From positions 1 to 64,000 of the forward strand of contig NZ_JAPVLU010000047.1 of assembly GCF_027158205.1 (NCBI RefSeq): a stretch of 64,000 bases of DNA. Direction: 5' to 3'. Made by a program: the position numbers and the translations under genes. Positions within the stretch are counted from its first letter, which is position 1. Each line of letters opens with the position of its first letter. The stretch is from Streptomyces sp. H39-S7 (GTDB taxonomy: Bacteria; Actinomycetota; Actinomycetes; Streptomycetales; Streptomycetaceae). The notes under the pieces are model-generated. The model was not told the DNA's origin. It did not search any database and saw nothing but the letters and a program-made list of their open reading frames with translations. This document shows, one piece after another, positions 1 to 8,330 of the stretch.

Positions 1-2
1 AG

Positions 3-677
3 GCCCGCTACGGACGGGCCTGGCGCCGCAAAGCCCCCGTCGAAGCCCTCATGCCCCTGCGCCTGGCCCGCTACGGCATCCCCCTCGCCGAAACCGCCCC
101 CCTCGGCCTCGCCGCCGCCGGCATCACGATTCCCGTCACGGCCGTCGTCACGGCCGACACCAACGGCGCTGCCCCCGTGCCCGCGGACGCGGACGGCGAG
201 GACACCGGGGCCACGCACCACGAGCAGTCCGCCGCCCCGGACGGCGTCGACGGCCGGGCCCATCCCGGGCAGCCCGCAGCGGACGACGGGTACGAGAACC
301 TCTGGTTCACCCCGGTCCCGGTGCTGCCCGCGGACGAGCCCGGCGCGCCCGACGCGTCGTACCCGGCGACGGACGACGGCGCGGCGCCCGAGCGGGAACC
401 GGTGGCCGTGCCGGAGCAGACGGCCGCCGCGCCCGCGGGTCCGGCCGGCGCGGCCTCGCGCCTCGACACCCTCTACGCCGCGTTCGTCGAACTGACCGAC
501 GCCCTGGGCCAGTACCCGACCTTCGACGACCTCGCGAAGATCCTCTTCGTCAAGTACAACGTCACCGGCCGCAGCGGTCAGGCACTGAGCCCCGACAGCC
601 TGCGCCGATACGCCGGCCAACTGCGGGAGCGGTACGAGGAGGAGCGGTCGGCGGTGGAGTACGGCGCGGAGGTTTGA
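3..677 (+). CDS. DUF2637-like protein, C-terminal part (5' truncated by window edge)
   Basis: The reading frame is open from base 3 to the stop at 675-677, so 224 codons are visible and the N-terminus lies outside the window. The first residues (ARYGRAWRRKAPVEALMPLR) resemble the region just after the transmembrane part of DUF2637 (SpdB-like) proteins of Streptomyces. A low-complexity acidic Ala/Pro/Asp linker follows (about residues 50-145). A helical C-terminal segment (SRLDTLYAAFVELTDALGQY, then a charged end) looks like the replication/transfer-associated tail of such proteins. An internal ATG at 51 could be mistaken for the start, but the frame clearly continues upstream. The family call rests on recalled similarity only. 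Such proteins are common near integrated plasmid functions, but nothing else in the window supports an element. Confidence 0.55.
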   Translation, partial: ARYGRAWRRKAPVEALMPLRLARYGIPLAETAPLGLAAAGITIPVTAVVTADTNGAAPVPADADGEDTGATHHEQSAAPDGVDGRAHPGQPAADDGYENLWFTPVPVLPADEPGAPDASYPATDDGAAPEREPVAVPEQTAAAPAGPAGAASRLDTLYAAFVELTDALGQYPTFDDLAKILFVKYNVTGRSGQALSPDSLRRYAGQLRERYEEERSAVEYGAEV

Positions 678-852
678 GACGGCGTCGTCCCCCGCAGGAG
701 TGACCGTTGCGGGAAGTTGTCCTCCTGGACCACCTCGGGCTGGGACACTCCGAACAAGGGTGGTTCGGCATGATCCGGAACCATTTCGTCGTGCTGACAG
801 GCTCGCCTCACCTGCCGCCGGCTGCCCTGCGCAGCGGGTGTGACAAAGGGAG

Positions 853-1020
853 GTGGCGGCGCTGGCGATCACCGTTCTGGAGTGGCTCGGTCTGTGGGTC
901 GGCGTCAGCCTTGCCGCGGGCCTGCTGATCGCCGTGGTCGGATACCGGCGCAACACACTCCGCCGCCGCGCTCAGGAGTCCCGCCGGATCGACCCGCCGG
1001 GCGACGAGCCGCAGGACTGA
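853..1020 (+). CDS. small single-span membrane protein, unknown function
   Basis: A 55-codon frame encodes one hydrophobic helix (about residues 8-31, WLGLWVGVSLAAGLLIAVVG) followed by an arginine-rich stop-transfer patch (YRRNTLRRRAQESRR) and an acidic tail. This fits a type I/III small membrane protein with a cytoplasmic C-terminus. A strong Shine-Dalgarno stretch (AAAGGGAGG, 845-853) overlaps the in-frame GTG at 853, so the true start may be the CTG at 862, which sits 8 bases after the GGAGG. The region before it (678-852) holds only a CCGAAC-N7-GTTCGG inverted repeat at 750-768 and no convincing gene. I do not recognise the family. Confidence 0.5.
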   Translation: MAALAITVLEWLGLWVGVSLAAGLLIAVVGYRRNTLRRRAQESRRIDPPGDEPQD

Positions 1021-1073
1021 CGAGTGGACCCGACACGCTGTCGCTATGAGGGTCCGTGCGCGACACTGGATCC

Positions 1074-1418
1074 ATGACGCCCGAGCAGCAGCGTGTTCTG
1101 GACACGATCGCGTTCCGGCTTGCCGCCCGACTGGGCATCGACCGGGCCGAGGCCCGGATCGCGGTCGAGGACGCGGCCGACCGGCGCGGTCCCCATCTCG
1201 CCGAGGTCGACGCGGAGTTCCGCGCCGTGGCCGCGGAGCTGGCCGCCGCCGGGCAGCCGGCCGCCCGGTTCGCCGCGGCGCTGCACCGGGCCGCCCGGCG
1301 CAGCGTGCGCGACGCGGTCCGCGAGCGGGAGCGCGGCAAGCGCTTCGTCGCCCGCCACCCGGACCTGATCGCCCTCGACCACCGCCTCAACGGACTCTAC
1401 GAGCGCCCGACGGCCTGA
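1074..1418 (+). CDS. hypothetical small helical protein
   Basis: The product is about 114 residues (MTPEQQRVLDTIAFRLAARL...), almost entirely predicted amphipathic helix and rich in Ala, Arg and Glu, with no cysteine, signal or membrane segment. The ATG at 1074 is preferred because the sequence from MTPEQQ on looks like a natural N-terminus; a GTG at 1056 would add six residues. No clear ribosome site is visible for either. The central part (IDRAEARIAVEDAADRRGPH) resembles neither ANTAR nor TPR well enough to name. It is followed by a convergent regulator gene 50 bases away. Function unknown. Confidence 0.5.
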   Translation: MTPEQQRVLDTIAFRLAARLGIDRAEARIAVEDAADRRGPHLAEVDAEFRAVAAELAAAGQPAARFAAALHRAARRSVRDAVRERERGKRFVARHPDLIALDHRLNGLYERPTA

Positions 1419-1468
1419 CCCGGCGCCGCACTCCCGTCGTCCGGAAGTTCAGCCGGCACGGCCGCTGA

Positions 1469-2461
1469 CTAGCCGACCCCGTGTCCCCGGTGCGCCACCG
1501 CGTGGCCGAGGTCCGTGCGGCGGTAGCGGATCTCGTGGCGGTGGCGTTCACCGACGACGAAGCCCGCGTCGCGCAGGACCGACAGGTGCTCCGAGACGGT
1601 GCCGCCCGCCAGGGCGTGGCGGTGGGCGAGTGCGGAGGTCGAGGCCGGTTCGTCCAGGCCGGTCAGCAGCGCGGCCCGGGTGCGGCCGATGAGCCGGGCG
1701 AGCGCGGCGTCCCCGGTGCCGCGCGGTGGCTGCCACAGGGTGCCGAGGCCGCGGACGGGGTAGATGGCGGTGGGCTGCCAGGGCGGGTCCACGACGATGA
1801 CCACCTCGTCCCACTTGAAGGCGCTGGGCACCAGCACCAGGCCCTCGCCGTGCAGTTCGCGCCGGTCGTCGTCGCCGAACTCCCGCGTCAGGACGTTGTC
1901 GTGCCATCGCAGCATGGGGTGGAGCTCGGCGAAGAGCCGGTCGAGACCGCCTTCGGCCAGCCGCCGGGACTGGAAGCCGACATCGGCGTCGAGCAGGTTG
2001 CGCACCCGCGGCCAGACCGGTTCGACCAGGGTGTGCCAGGCCTCGCGGACCAGCCGCGTCAGCCCGGCCAGCACATCGGCCGGCTCGCCGAGCAGCAGCC
2101 GGCCGGTCTCGCTGCCGGACGCTCCGGGGCTCTCCCGGAGCGAGCGGACGATCTCGGCGCGGACCCGCGCCGGCGGGGTCGCCGCGATGCGCGCGAGGTC
2201 CTCGTCGAAGGTGGCGAGCGGTCCGGTCGGCGGCGGGGACAGGAAGTCGGGGGTGTATCCGCGCCGGGGCTGCAGCAGGGTGATCGGCCGCAGGTCGAGG
2301 GTGCCGAGCCCCGGGCGGACGGAATCCAGCCACCGCTGGTGGTGGCCGGGACCCTGCTCGCCGGTGGCGACGCGGATCGCGGCGAGCGTCTCCAGTGCGG
2401 GGGAGACCGCGAAGCGGCAGCGCCGCAGGTCGGCGGGGCTGAACCGCAGCGTGACGGCGAT
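1469..2461 (-). CDS. DUF5937 / ArsR-type winged-helix transcriptional regulator
   Basis: The protein (about 330 residues) begins at or near AVTLRFSPADLRRCRFAVSP, the usual N-terminus of the actinobacterial DUF5937 regulators, and ends with an ArsR-like winged helix (LAGGTVSEHLSVLRDAGFVV, then ERHRHEIRYRRTDLG). The length fits the family. The difficulty is the start: no ATG, GTG or TTG lies in frame between the conserved N-terminus and far upstream. A GGGGAG ribosome site lies 6 bases before an in-frame ATC codon (2461-2459), which would give I/M-A-V-T-L-R-F; I used that ATC. A sequencing error, a CTG start or an upstream frameshift are alternatives. It is divergent from the TPR gene at 2607. 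Family assignment is good; start is uncertain. Confidence 0.7.
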   Translation of the reverse strand: MAVTLRFSPADLRRCRFAVSPALETLAAIRVATGEQGPGHHQRWLDSVRPGLGTLDLRPITLLQPRRGYTPDFLSPPPTGPLATFDEDLARIAATPPARVRAEIVRSLRESPGASGSETGRLLLGEPADVLAGLTRLVREAWHTLVEPVWPRVRNLLDADVGFQSRRLAEGGLDRLFAELHPMLRWHDNVLTREFGDDDRRELHGEGLVLVPSAFKWDEVVIVVDPPWQPTAIYPVRGLGTLWQPPRGTGDAALARLIGRTRAALLTGLDEPASTSALAHRHALAGGTVSEHLSVLRDAGFVVGERHRHEIRYRRTDLGHAVAHRGHGVG

Positions 2462-2606
2462 GGCGTGCTCCCCGCGGACGTCGGTGTGCCGGTGGGTGAT
2501 TCGGTCCGGGCCGAATGACTGGTGAGGAGCGTAGCAATGCTCGCAGGATGGTCCCCGTGAGCAGCGCCACCGCCGTCCGGCGGGGCCACCGTGAGGGGAG
2601 CACGAC

Positions 2607-3131
2607 ATGAACGACACGACGAACGCGACCGGAACGGATGCCGGCTGGGAGCAGCGGACGGCGGAGCTGTGGGCGGCGATCGACAGCCACAGTGAGGACG
2701 ACTTCCGCGCCCGGATCGGGAAACTCGCCGCCGAGCTGCCGCCGGACCATCCGGCGGCGGTGTTCGAGCGGGCAGCCGCGTTCGACTCGACCGGCCACTC
2801 CGATCTCGCGGTCCCGCTGTACCGGCAGGCGCTCGACCTCGGGCTGGCGGGTGAGCGGCGCCGCAGGGCCGTGATCCAGCTGGCCAGCTCGCTGCGCAAC
2901 CTCGGTCGCGCGCAGGAGAGCGTCGCCCTGCTCACCGCCGAGCGGGACGCCGGCTCCGACCACCTGGACGACGCGGTCGCCGTCTTCCTCGCCCTCGCCC
3001 TGGCGGACACCGGTCGCGAGCGCGAGGCGGTGTCGGTCGCGCTGACGGCGCTTGCCGGCCATCTGCCCCGCTACCAGCGCTCGGCGGCCAACTACGCCCG
3101 GCTGCTGGTGGAGCCCGATCCCGCCGAGTAG
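2607..3131 (+). CDS. tetratricopeptide-repeat protein
   Basis: The product of 174 residues is a helical-hairpin protein of the short actinobacterial TPR family. Repeats are visible at about residues 47-80 (HPAAVFERAAAFDSTGHSDL, then AVPLYRQALDLG) and 85-120 (AVIQLASSLRNLGRAQESVA), with a third hairpin around 124-155 (AVAVFLALALADTGREREAV). It has no signal peptide or membrane segment, so it should act in the cytoplasm as a protein-binding scaffold. The ATG at 2607 has a GAGGGGAG site 8 bases upstream. It shares a 145-base divergent promoter region with the DUF5937 regulator, which may control it. The partner is unknown. Confidence 0.8.
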   Translation: MNDTTNATGTDAGWEQRTAELWAAIDSHSEDDFRARIGKLAAELPPDHPAAVFERAAAFDSTGHSDLAVPLYRQALDLGLAGERRRRAVIQLASSLRNLGRAQESVALLTAERDAGSDHLDDAVAVFLALALADTGREREAVSVALTALAGHLPRYQRSAANYARLLVEPDPAE

Positions 3132-3207
3132 CGGTGCGGGGGCCTGGGGGCCCGTTCGCGGAGCAGTGGCATGATGGCGAGCTTCGCGAGCGAGAGGGGA
3201 CGCCACG

Positions 3208-4413
3208 GTGCGCATTCTGTTCACCTTCGTCGGAGGAAACGGCCACTTCGAGCCACTGGTCCCGATCGCGGACGCCGCGCGGGAAGCCGGCCACACCATC
3301 GCGTTCGCCTGCGGCCCCGGCATGGTGCGGGCGGTGGCGGCGGCGGGGTTCGACGTCCTCGGACCGGACACCGGCCACGACGGGCAGGCGGAGCGGCGGC
3401 CGCTGCTCGCGGTCAGTACCGAGCGCGAGGACCGGATCCTGCGGGAGGCCTTCGCCGGCCACATGGCGCGTGCGCGCGCCGCCGACGGGCTCGACCTGTT
3501 CGCCGCGTGGCGCCCCGACCTGCTGGTGTGCGAGGAGATGGACTTCGGCAGCGTGGTCGCGGCCGAGCGGTCGGGACTGCCGTACGCGCGGGTGCTCGTC
3601 ATCGCCGAGGGCTCCTTCGTACGGCACCACCTGATCGCGGAGCCGCTCAACGAGTTGCGCGCCGCGCACGGCCTGCCCGCCGACCCCGGTCTGGACATGC
3701 TCGGCCGGCACCTCGTCCTGGCACCCTTTCCGCCCGGCTTCCGGCACCCGGACTTCCCGCTGCCGCCCACCGGGCAGGCGCTGCGCCCGCGTGGCCTGGA
3801 CGCCGTGCCGGAGGAGGCGGTGCCGCGGTGGATCGGGGAACTGGGCGACGCGCCGACCGTCTACTTCACCCTCGGCACCGTGTTCAACGTCGAGTCGGGT
3901 GACCTCTTCGGGCGGGTACTGGCGGGGTTGCGGGACCTGCCGGTCAATGTGGTCGTGACGGTCGGCGAGGACGTGGACCCCGCGGAGCTCGGACCGCAGC
4001 CCGGGCATGTGCGCGTCGAGCGGTTCGTCCCGCAGGCGGCGCTGCTGCCCCACTGCGACGTGGTCGTCTCGCACGGCGGGTCCGGGAGCGTGATCGGTGC
4101 GCTGGCGTACGGTCTGCCGTCGGTGCTGATCCCGATGGGCGCCGACCAGCCCCAGAACGCGGCCCGTTGTGCCGCCCTGGGGGTCTCCCGCGTGCTCGAC
4201 GCCGTGGAGGCCACACCGGACCACGTCCGCGAGGCGGTCGTCGAGATACTGGCGGACGCGTCCTACCGGCTGGCCGCCGAACGCCTGCGGGACGAGATCG
4301 CCGCCCTGCCCGGCCCCGCCCACGCCGTCGCGCTCCTGGAACGCCTGGTGGCGGCCGAGTGGCCGAGCGCTGCGGAGGACCGCTCCGAGCGCGGACCGGT
4401 TCGGCCGACCTGA
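3208..4413 (+). CDS. GT-B glycosyltransferase, MGT/UGT (GT1) type
   Basis: This 401-residue soluble protein has the two Rossmann halves of GT1 enzymes. The N-terminal strand and loop (MRILFTFVGGNGHFEPLVPI) carry the acceptor-side His-Phe-x-Pro pattern. The C-terminal donor site (HGGSGSVIGALAYGLPSVLI, then PMGADQPQNAARCAALG, about residues 288-325) matches the nucleotide-sugar signature of macrolide/flavonoid glycosyltransferases, with the HGGxGS and final DQ. It should transfer a sugar from an NDP-sugar to a small hydrophobic acceptor such as a macrolide, perhaps for self-resistance. The acceptor cannot be read from the sequence. The start is GTG at 3208. The 80 bases after the stop are unusually T-rich (4414-4470). 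Confidence 0.8.
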   Translation: MRILFTFVGGNGHFEPLVPIADAAREAGHTIAFACGPGMVRAVAAAGFDVLGPDTGHDGQAERRPLLAVSTEREDRILREAFAGHMARARAADGLDLFAAWRPDLLVCEEMDFGSVVAAERSGLPYARVLVIAEGSFVRHHLIAEPLNELRAAHGLPADPGLDMLGRHLVLAPFPPGFRHPDFPLPPTGQALRPRGLDAVPEEAVPRWIGELGDAPTVYFTLGTVFNVESGDLFGRVLAGLRDLPVNVVVTVGEDVDPAELGPQPGHVRVERFVPQAALLPHCDVVVSHGGSGSVIGALAYGLPSVLIPMGADQPQNAARCAALGVSRVLDAVEATPDHVREAVVEILADASYRLAAERLRDEIAALPGPAHAVALLERLVAAEWPSAAEDRSERGPVRPT

Positions 4414-4493
4414 GCTTTGGTGAACGTTTCTGCGTGTTGGTCATTTTGTCAGCTTTTGCCGTGTTTTAGCGTCAGGGTTCGTGTGGTTGGCGG

Positions 4494-5825
4494 GTGACGT
4501 GGACGGTGGAGGTTCGGGTGGCGTCGTGCGGTGAGGCCGAGTGCACGGGATGCGCGTGCGGGGCGGGCGGCGGCGTGGAGGGCAGGTGGTGCCCCCGCTG
4601 GTGGCCGCTGGCGGCCTACTGGGTGGCCTCCCGGCTGGTGATACTGGCCATGCTGCGCACCGGGCACGGGGACATCGCCTCGGAGGTGCACCGGCTGTAC
4701 GTGCGCTGGGCCGGAGAGCTGCAGGCGGGATCGTTCCCCGCCGGGGACGTCACCTGGCAGTACCCGCCGGGCGCCGGCCTGCTCATGCTCGCCCCCGCCC
4801 TGGTGCCCCTGGTGTCGTATCTGCAGGGCTTCGTCGTGCTGATGGTGCTGGCCGACGCCCTGGTGGTGCTGGCCCTGGCGCGCGCCGCGCGCGGTGGACG
4901 CGGCAGCGCGGCCGGTGCCTGGCTGTGGGCGGGCGGCCTGCCCTTGCTGCTGGCGCTGCCCTTCGCGCGGTTCGACGTGGCGGTCGCCGCGCTGGCGGTG
5001 GTCTCCCTGCTGGTGATCAACCGGCGGCCGTGGCTCGGCGGCGCACTCGCCGGAATCGCCGCGATGATCAAGGTGTGGCCCGCGCTGGTCGTGCTCGGCA
5101 CCCCCCGGGGCCGGTCCACCCGTCAGGCCTGGAGCGCGGTGCTGGCGTCCGCGGCGGTGCTGCTGACGGTGCTGGCGGTCGGCTTCCGCGGGACGTTCGG
5201 ATTCCTGTCCTCGCAGGGCAACCGGGGGGTGGAGGTCGAGTCGATGGGCGGCACCCTGCTGCACCTGGCCCGGCTGGGTGGCTGGCCGGGGCACGTCAGA
5301 CTGCACTACGGCTCGTTCGAGTTCCTCGGCCCGTACGTCTCCAGCGTCGCCCGCGGCTCCCTGCTGCTGACCGCGGTGGCCTTCGGCTGGCTGCTGCTGT
5401 GGCGCTGGCGCGCCCGTGTGTGGAGCGAGGCCACCGTCTACGACGCGGCCCTGACGGCGGTGCTGCTGTTCACCTCCACCAGCCGCGTGATCAGCCCGCA
5501 GTACCTGATCTGGCTGATCGCCCTGGCCGCCGTGTGCCTGACGGTGCACGGCACCACCCAGCGGCCGGTCGCGGTGCTGCTGCTCCTCGCCACCGCCGTC
5601 ACCGCGGTCGACTTCCCGCTGTTCTTCGGCGCGGTGCTCAACAGCTCCTGGCAGGGCGTCGCCGTCCTGGTGGCGCGCAACAGCCTGCTGGCCGCGGCGA
5701 CGGTGCTGTCGTGCGTACGGCTGTGGCGCGCGGCGATCCCGTCCCGGCGGGCCTCCCTCGCGACCGGACGCCGGGCGGGACCGCGGCCGGTGCCCCTGGA
5801 GAGCGGGGTCGCCGGCGGTAATTGA
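4494..5825 (+). CDS. GT87-like (DUF2029) polytopic mannosyltransferase
   Basis: A 443-residue membrane protein with about nine to ten hydrophobic segments and the WQYPPGAGLL motif (near residue 85) seen in the first long loop of GT87/DUF2029 polyprenol-phosphate-mannose dependent transferases. A cytoplasm-facing AGIAAMIKVWPALVVLG segment (near residue 190) is also typical. It would add mannose to a cell-envelope glycolipid or glycan on the outer face of the membrane. The extreme N-terminus is odd: CGEAECTGCACGAGGG contains four cysteines and could be spurious. A GTG at about 4575 (VEGRWCPRWW) is an alternative start placing the first helix close to the N-terminus. Acceptor unknown. Confidence 0.7.
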   Translation: MTWTVEVRVASCGEAECTGCACGAGGGVEGRWCPRWWPLAAYWVASRLVILAMLRTGHGDIASEVHRLYVRWAGELQAGSFPAGDVTWQYPPGAGLLMLAPALVPLVSYLQGFVVLMVLADALVVLALARAARGGRGSAAGAWLWAGGLPLLLALPFARFDVAVAALAVVSLLVINRRPWLGGALAGIAAMIKVWPALVVLGTPRGRSTRQAWSAVLASAAVLLTVLAVGFRGTFGFLSSQGNRGVEVESMGGTLLHLARLGGWPGHVRLHYGSFEFLGPYVSSVARGSLLLTAVAFGWLLLWRWRARVWSEATVYDAALTAVLLFTSTSRVISPQYLIWLIALAAVCLTVHGTTQRPVAVLLLLATAVTAVDFPLFFGAVLNSSWQGVAVLVARNSLLAAATVLSCVRLWRAAIPSRRASLATGRRAGPRPVPLESGVAGGN

Positions 5826-5863
5826 CACCGCCCGGTCCCTGCCCGGCGGTTTAAGGTCGTGTC

Positions 5864-6244
5864 ATGGCTGCAGACGAGGGGACCGTACGGGTCGACAGTT
5901 GGATCTGGTCCGTACGGCTGACGAAGACCCGGTCGATGGCCGCCGCGGCGTGCCGCGCCGGCCACGTCAAGGTCAACGGTGAGCGCGCGAAACCGGCCCA
6001 GACCGTGCGGTCGGGGGACGAGGTACGGCTGCGCGGGGAAGGCGCCGAGCGGATCGTGGTCGTCTCGCGCATCGTGCGCAAGCGGGTCGGGGCGCCCGTC
6101 GCCGCGGAGTGCTTCGTCGACAACAGCCCGCCGCCGCCCGCCCGTGAGGACATCCTGGCGATCGGCCGCCGCGACCGCGGCACGGGCCGCCCGACCAAGC
6201 GCGACCGGCGGGAGATGGAGCGGCTGCGGGACATCGACGTCTGA
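5864..6244 (+). CDS. S4-domain RNA-binding protein, Hsp15/HslR-like
   Basis: The 126-residue protein starts with an S4 RNA-binding domain (residues 8-55: VRVDSWIWSVRLTKTRSMAA followed by CRAGHVKVNGERAKPAQTVRSGDEV). It has the charged C-terminal extension (GRRDRGTGRPTKRDRREMER) of the Hsp15/YabO family. Family members bind free 50S subunits carrying stalled nascent chains and help recycling; that is family knowledge, not seen here. The ATG at 5864 is only 6 bases after a TAAGGT hexamer (5852-5857) resembling a -10 element and has no Shine-Dalgarno, so the transcript may be leaderless. Confidence 0.85.
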   Translation: MAADEGTVRVDSWIWSVRLTKTRSMAAAACRAGHVKVNGERAKPAQTVRSGDEVRLRGEGAERIVVVSRIVRKRVGAPVAAECFVDNSPPPPAREDILAIGRRDRGTGRPTKRDRREMERLRDIDV

Positions 6245-6296
6245 CGCCCACCCGAACCAGGACCGCCACGCGGCCGCCGGCCGGGCCCTGGAGCGC

Positions 6297-6325
6297 TTGC
6301 CGTCGGAGATCGGCGCACCTAGCGT
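6297..6325 (+). promoter_or_regulatory. sigma-70/HrdB-like promoter for the MFS exporter
   Basis: TTGCCG at 6297-6302 and TAGCGT at 6320-6325 are separated by exactly 17 bases, close to the Streptomyces vegetative consensus (TTGACN, TAGNNT). It lies 60 bases before the exporter ATG at 6385. No operator repeat is obvious. Prediction from sequence only. Confidence 0.45.
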
Positions 6326-6384
6326 GAGTCGTGCCGGCCGGGCCCCCGGCGGTCCCGGCCGCTCGGATCAGAACGGTGGGCCCC

Positions 6385-7953
6385 ATGTTCTCGAAGTCGC
6401 AGGCGCCCCGGCGCGAACCCGACGGGATCGCGCCGGCAGGCGGGACCGGGACGGCCGGGGAGATCCACGTCGGGTCGGCCGCGGGGCGGTGGGTGCTCGT
6501 GGCCTCCATCCTCGGGTCGGCGCTGGCCGGGATCGACGCCACCGTCGTCAACATCGCCCTGCCGGCCATCGGCCGCGACTTCGGTGCCGGATTCGGCACC
6601 CTGCAGTGGGCGGTGACCGCGTACACCGTCGCGCTGGCCTCGCTCATCCTGCTGGGCGGCGCGCTGGGCGACCGGTACGGCCGGCGCCGGATCTTCAACG
6701 TCGGCGTCCTGTGGTTCGCCGCCGCGTCACTGCTGTGCGGGCTGGCGCCCTCGGCCGGCTTGCTGCTGGCCGCCAGAGCTCTGCAGGGCGTCGGGGGAGC
6801 GCTGTTGATGCCCGGCAGCCTGGCCATGATCCAGGCGTCCTTCCACCCGGAGGACCGGGCGCGGGCGATCGGCGCGTGGTCCGCCTTCGGCGGCGTGGCG
6901 ACCGCGATCGGCCCGTTCCTCGGCGGCTGGCTCGTGCAGGCGGCCTCCTGGCGCTGGGTGTTCCTCATCAACGCCCCGCTCGCCGTCGCCGTCGTCCTCA
7001 TCTCGCGCCGCCACGTGCCCGAGACCCGCGATCCGGCGGCCGCCGGGCGGATCGACGTGCTCGGCGCGGCCCTCAGCTGCGTCGGGCTGGCGGGCGTCAC
7101 CTACGCGATCATCGCCGCCCCGGAGCACGGGGCCGGGTCGGCGACGGTGCTCGTCAGCGGCGTGCTGGGCGTGGCGGCGCTGGCCGGCTTCCTCGTCGCG
7201 GAGGCCCGTCAGGCACACCCGATGCTGCCGCTGAGCATGTTCGCCGTACGCCAGTTCAGCGCCGCGAACGGTGTCACGTTCGCCGTCTACGGAGCCTTCG
7301 GCGGAGTGTTCTTCCTGCTCGCCGTCCAGCTCCAGGTCGTCGCCGGGTTCTCGCCGCTCGCCGCCGGGACGGCGATGCTGCCGATCACGGTCATGATGCT
7401 GCTGCTCTCCGCGCGCTTCGGCCGGCTGTCGCAGCGCATCGGCCCCCGGCTGCCCATGACGGCCGGACCGCTGATCTGCGCGGCCGCGACCCTGCTGATG
7501 TTCCGTGTCGGGCCGGGCGCGGACTACGTCCGGGACGTGCTGCCCGCCGTCGTCGTGCTCGGTTTCGGCCTGGCCGTCCTGGTCGCGCCGCTCACCGCCA
7601 CGGTCCTGGGCGCGGTCGGCCCCGAGCACGCCGGTGTGGCGTCGGGGGTCAACAACGCCGTCGCCCGCGCGGCCGGCCTCATCGCCGTCGCCGCGCTGCC
7701 GGCCGTCGCCGGACTGTCGGGCCGCAGCTACGACGACCCCGAGGCGTTCTCGCACGGATTCCACGTCTCGCTGGTGATCGCCGCGTCGCTGCTGGCGGCG
7801 GGCGCCGCCCTGGCCGCCGTCACGATCCGCACCCCGCCCGCGCCGCCGGCCGGGGCGCCGGCGGCGCCCCGGGACGAGGGGCCGCCCGAGCCGCGCATGC
7901 ACTGCGCGGTGGACGGCCCGCCGCTGACCGCCCGCAAGTGCGACAGCGGCTGA
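6385..7953 (+). CDS. DHA2-family MFS transporter (EmrB/QacA type)
   Basis: The 522-residue protein carries the 14-helix drug:proton antiporter pattern: first helix GRWVLVASILGSALAGIDAT with VVNIALPAIGRDF, the motif A loop GGALGDRYGRRRIF, motif B region LLLAARALQGVGGALLMPGS and motif C AIGPFLGGWLV. It should export hydrophobic compounds using the proton gradient. ATG 6385 (MFSKSQ) is chosen over an upstream frame extension to 6331 because it leaves a short polar N-terminus before helix 1 and a good promoter upstream. The C-terminal tail contains two cysteines and a histidine (MHCAVDGPPLTARKC), unusual for the family. It converges on the next gene through a shared hairpin. Substrate unknown. 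Confidence 0.85.
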   Translation: MFSKSQAPRREPDGIAPAGGTGTAGEIHVGSAAGRWVLVASILGSALAGIDATVVNIALPAIGRDFGAGFGTLQWAVTAYTVALASLILLGGALGDRYGRRRIFNVGVLWFAAASLLCGLAPSAGLLLAARALQGVGGALLMPGSLAMIQASFHPEDRARAIGAWSAFGGVATAIGPFLGGWLVQAASWRWVFLINAPLAVAVVLISRRHVPETRDPAAAGRIDVLGAALSCVGLAGVTYAIIAAPEHGAGSATVLVSGVLGVAALAGFLVAEARQAHPMLPLSMFAVRQFSAANGVTFAVYGAFGGVFFLLAVQLQVVAGFSPLAAGTAMLPITVMMLLLSARFGRLSQRIGPRLPMTAGPLICAAATLLMFRVGPGADYVRDVLPAVVVLGFGLAVLVAPLTATVLGAVGPEHAGVASGVNNAVARAAGLIAVAALPAVAGLSGRSYDDPEAFSHGFHVSLVIAASLLAAGAALAAVTIRTPPAPPAGAPAAPRDEGPPEPRMHCAVDGPPLTARKCDSG

Positions 7954-7976
7954 CGGCGGCCGGCAGCGGTCAGCCG
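7947..7976. terminator. bidirectional hairpin between convergent genes
   Basis: CGGCTGAC (7947-7954) and GTCAGCCG (7969-7976) form a perfect 8-bp stem that includes both stop codons, that of the MFS gene on the plus strand and that of the hypothetical gene at 7970 on the minus strand. No U-tract is present, as is common in Streptomyces. It could terminate transcription from both sides. Confidence 0.5.
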
Positions 7977-8290
7977 AGCAGCCGCCGCATCGTGTAGATG
8001 GAGTACGTGCCCATGTGGCCCGCGGAGTCCAGTTCCCTGACCTTGTCGAGCATCCAGGTGGGGGCCATCCCCTTGTCGCTGTACTCCGCCTCGCCGCGCG
8101 CCTCCAGCAGCCAGCCCTCGCCGCCCAGCCGGTCGAGCCGGGCCAGGATCAGGGCGGGGGTCTGGAGCGTCGAGTCCTCCAGGGCGACGATCTCCGCGCC
8201 CTCGCTGGTGACCACCAGCTCGTAGACCTTCTCCGCCCCCTGGGGCCCGTAGTACCCGATGTACAGAAAGCCGTACTGCCAACGTTCCAC
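7970..8290 (-). CDS. hypothetical protein, about 106 residues
   Basis: A small soluble protein (VERWQYGFLYIGYYGPQGAE...) with a conserved-looking alpha/beta pattern: strand WQYGFLYIGYYG, helix PALILARLDRLGGEGWLLEA, end MGTYSIYTMRRLL. The LGGEGWLLEA and Y-x-x-Y-T-M-R-R pattern is reminiscent of small DUF4177-like proteins, where W and E follow a helix of LN-x-L-G-x-E-GW, but I cannot confirm the family. The GTG at 8290 has a GGGAG site 8 bases upstream, preferred over a longer frame reaching 8383. Likely cytoplasmic. It lies just downstream of the BrkB gene on the same strand and could be co-transcribed with it. Confidence 0.6.
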   Translation of the reverse strand: MERWQYGFLYIGYYGPQGAEKVYELVVTSEGAEIVALEDSTLQTPALILARLDRLGGEGWLLEARGEAEYSDKGMAPTWMLDKVRELDSAGHMGTYSIYTMRRLLG

Positions 8291-8330
8291 TGTCGCGTCT
8301 CCCAACCGGTCGTATGGTGGCGCGGTCACG

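Noticed and set aside
2059-2589. Alternative minus-strand frame with an ATG near the DUF5937 regulator start
   Set aside because: It is a different frame from the conserved regulator and would only apply if a frameshift were present; there is no direct sign of one.
5822-5857. TTGACA before the S4-domain gene as a -35 element
   Set aside because: Its distance to the only -10-like hexamer (TAAGGT, 5852-5857) is 24 bases, too long for a normal promoter.
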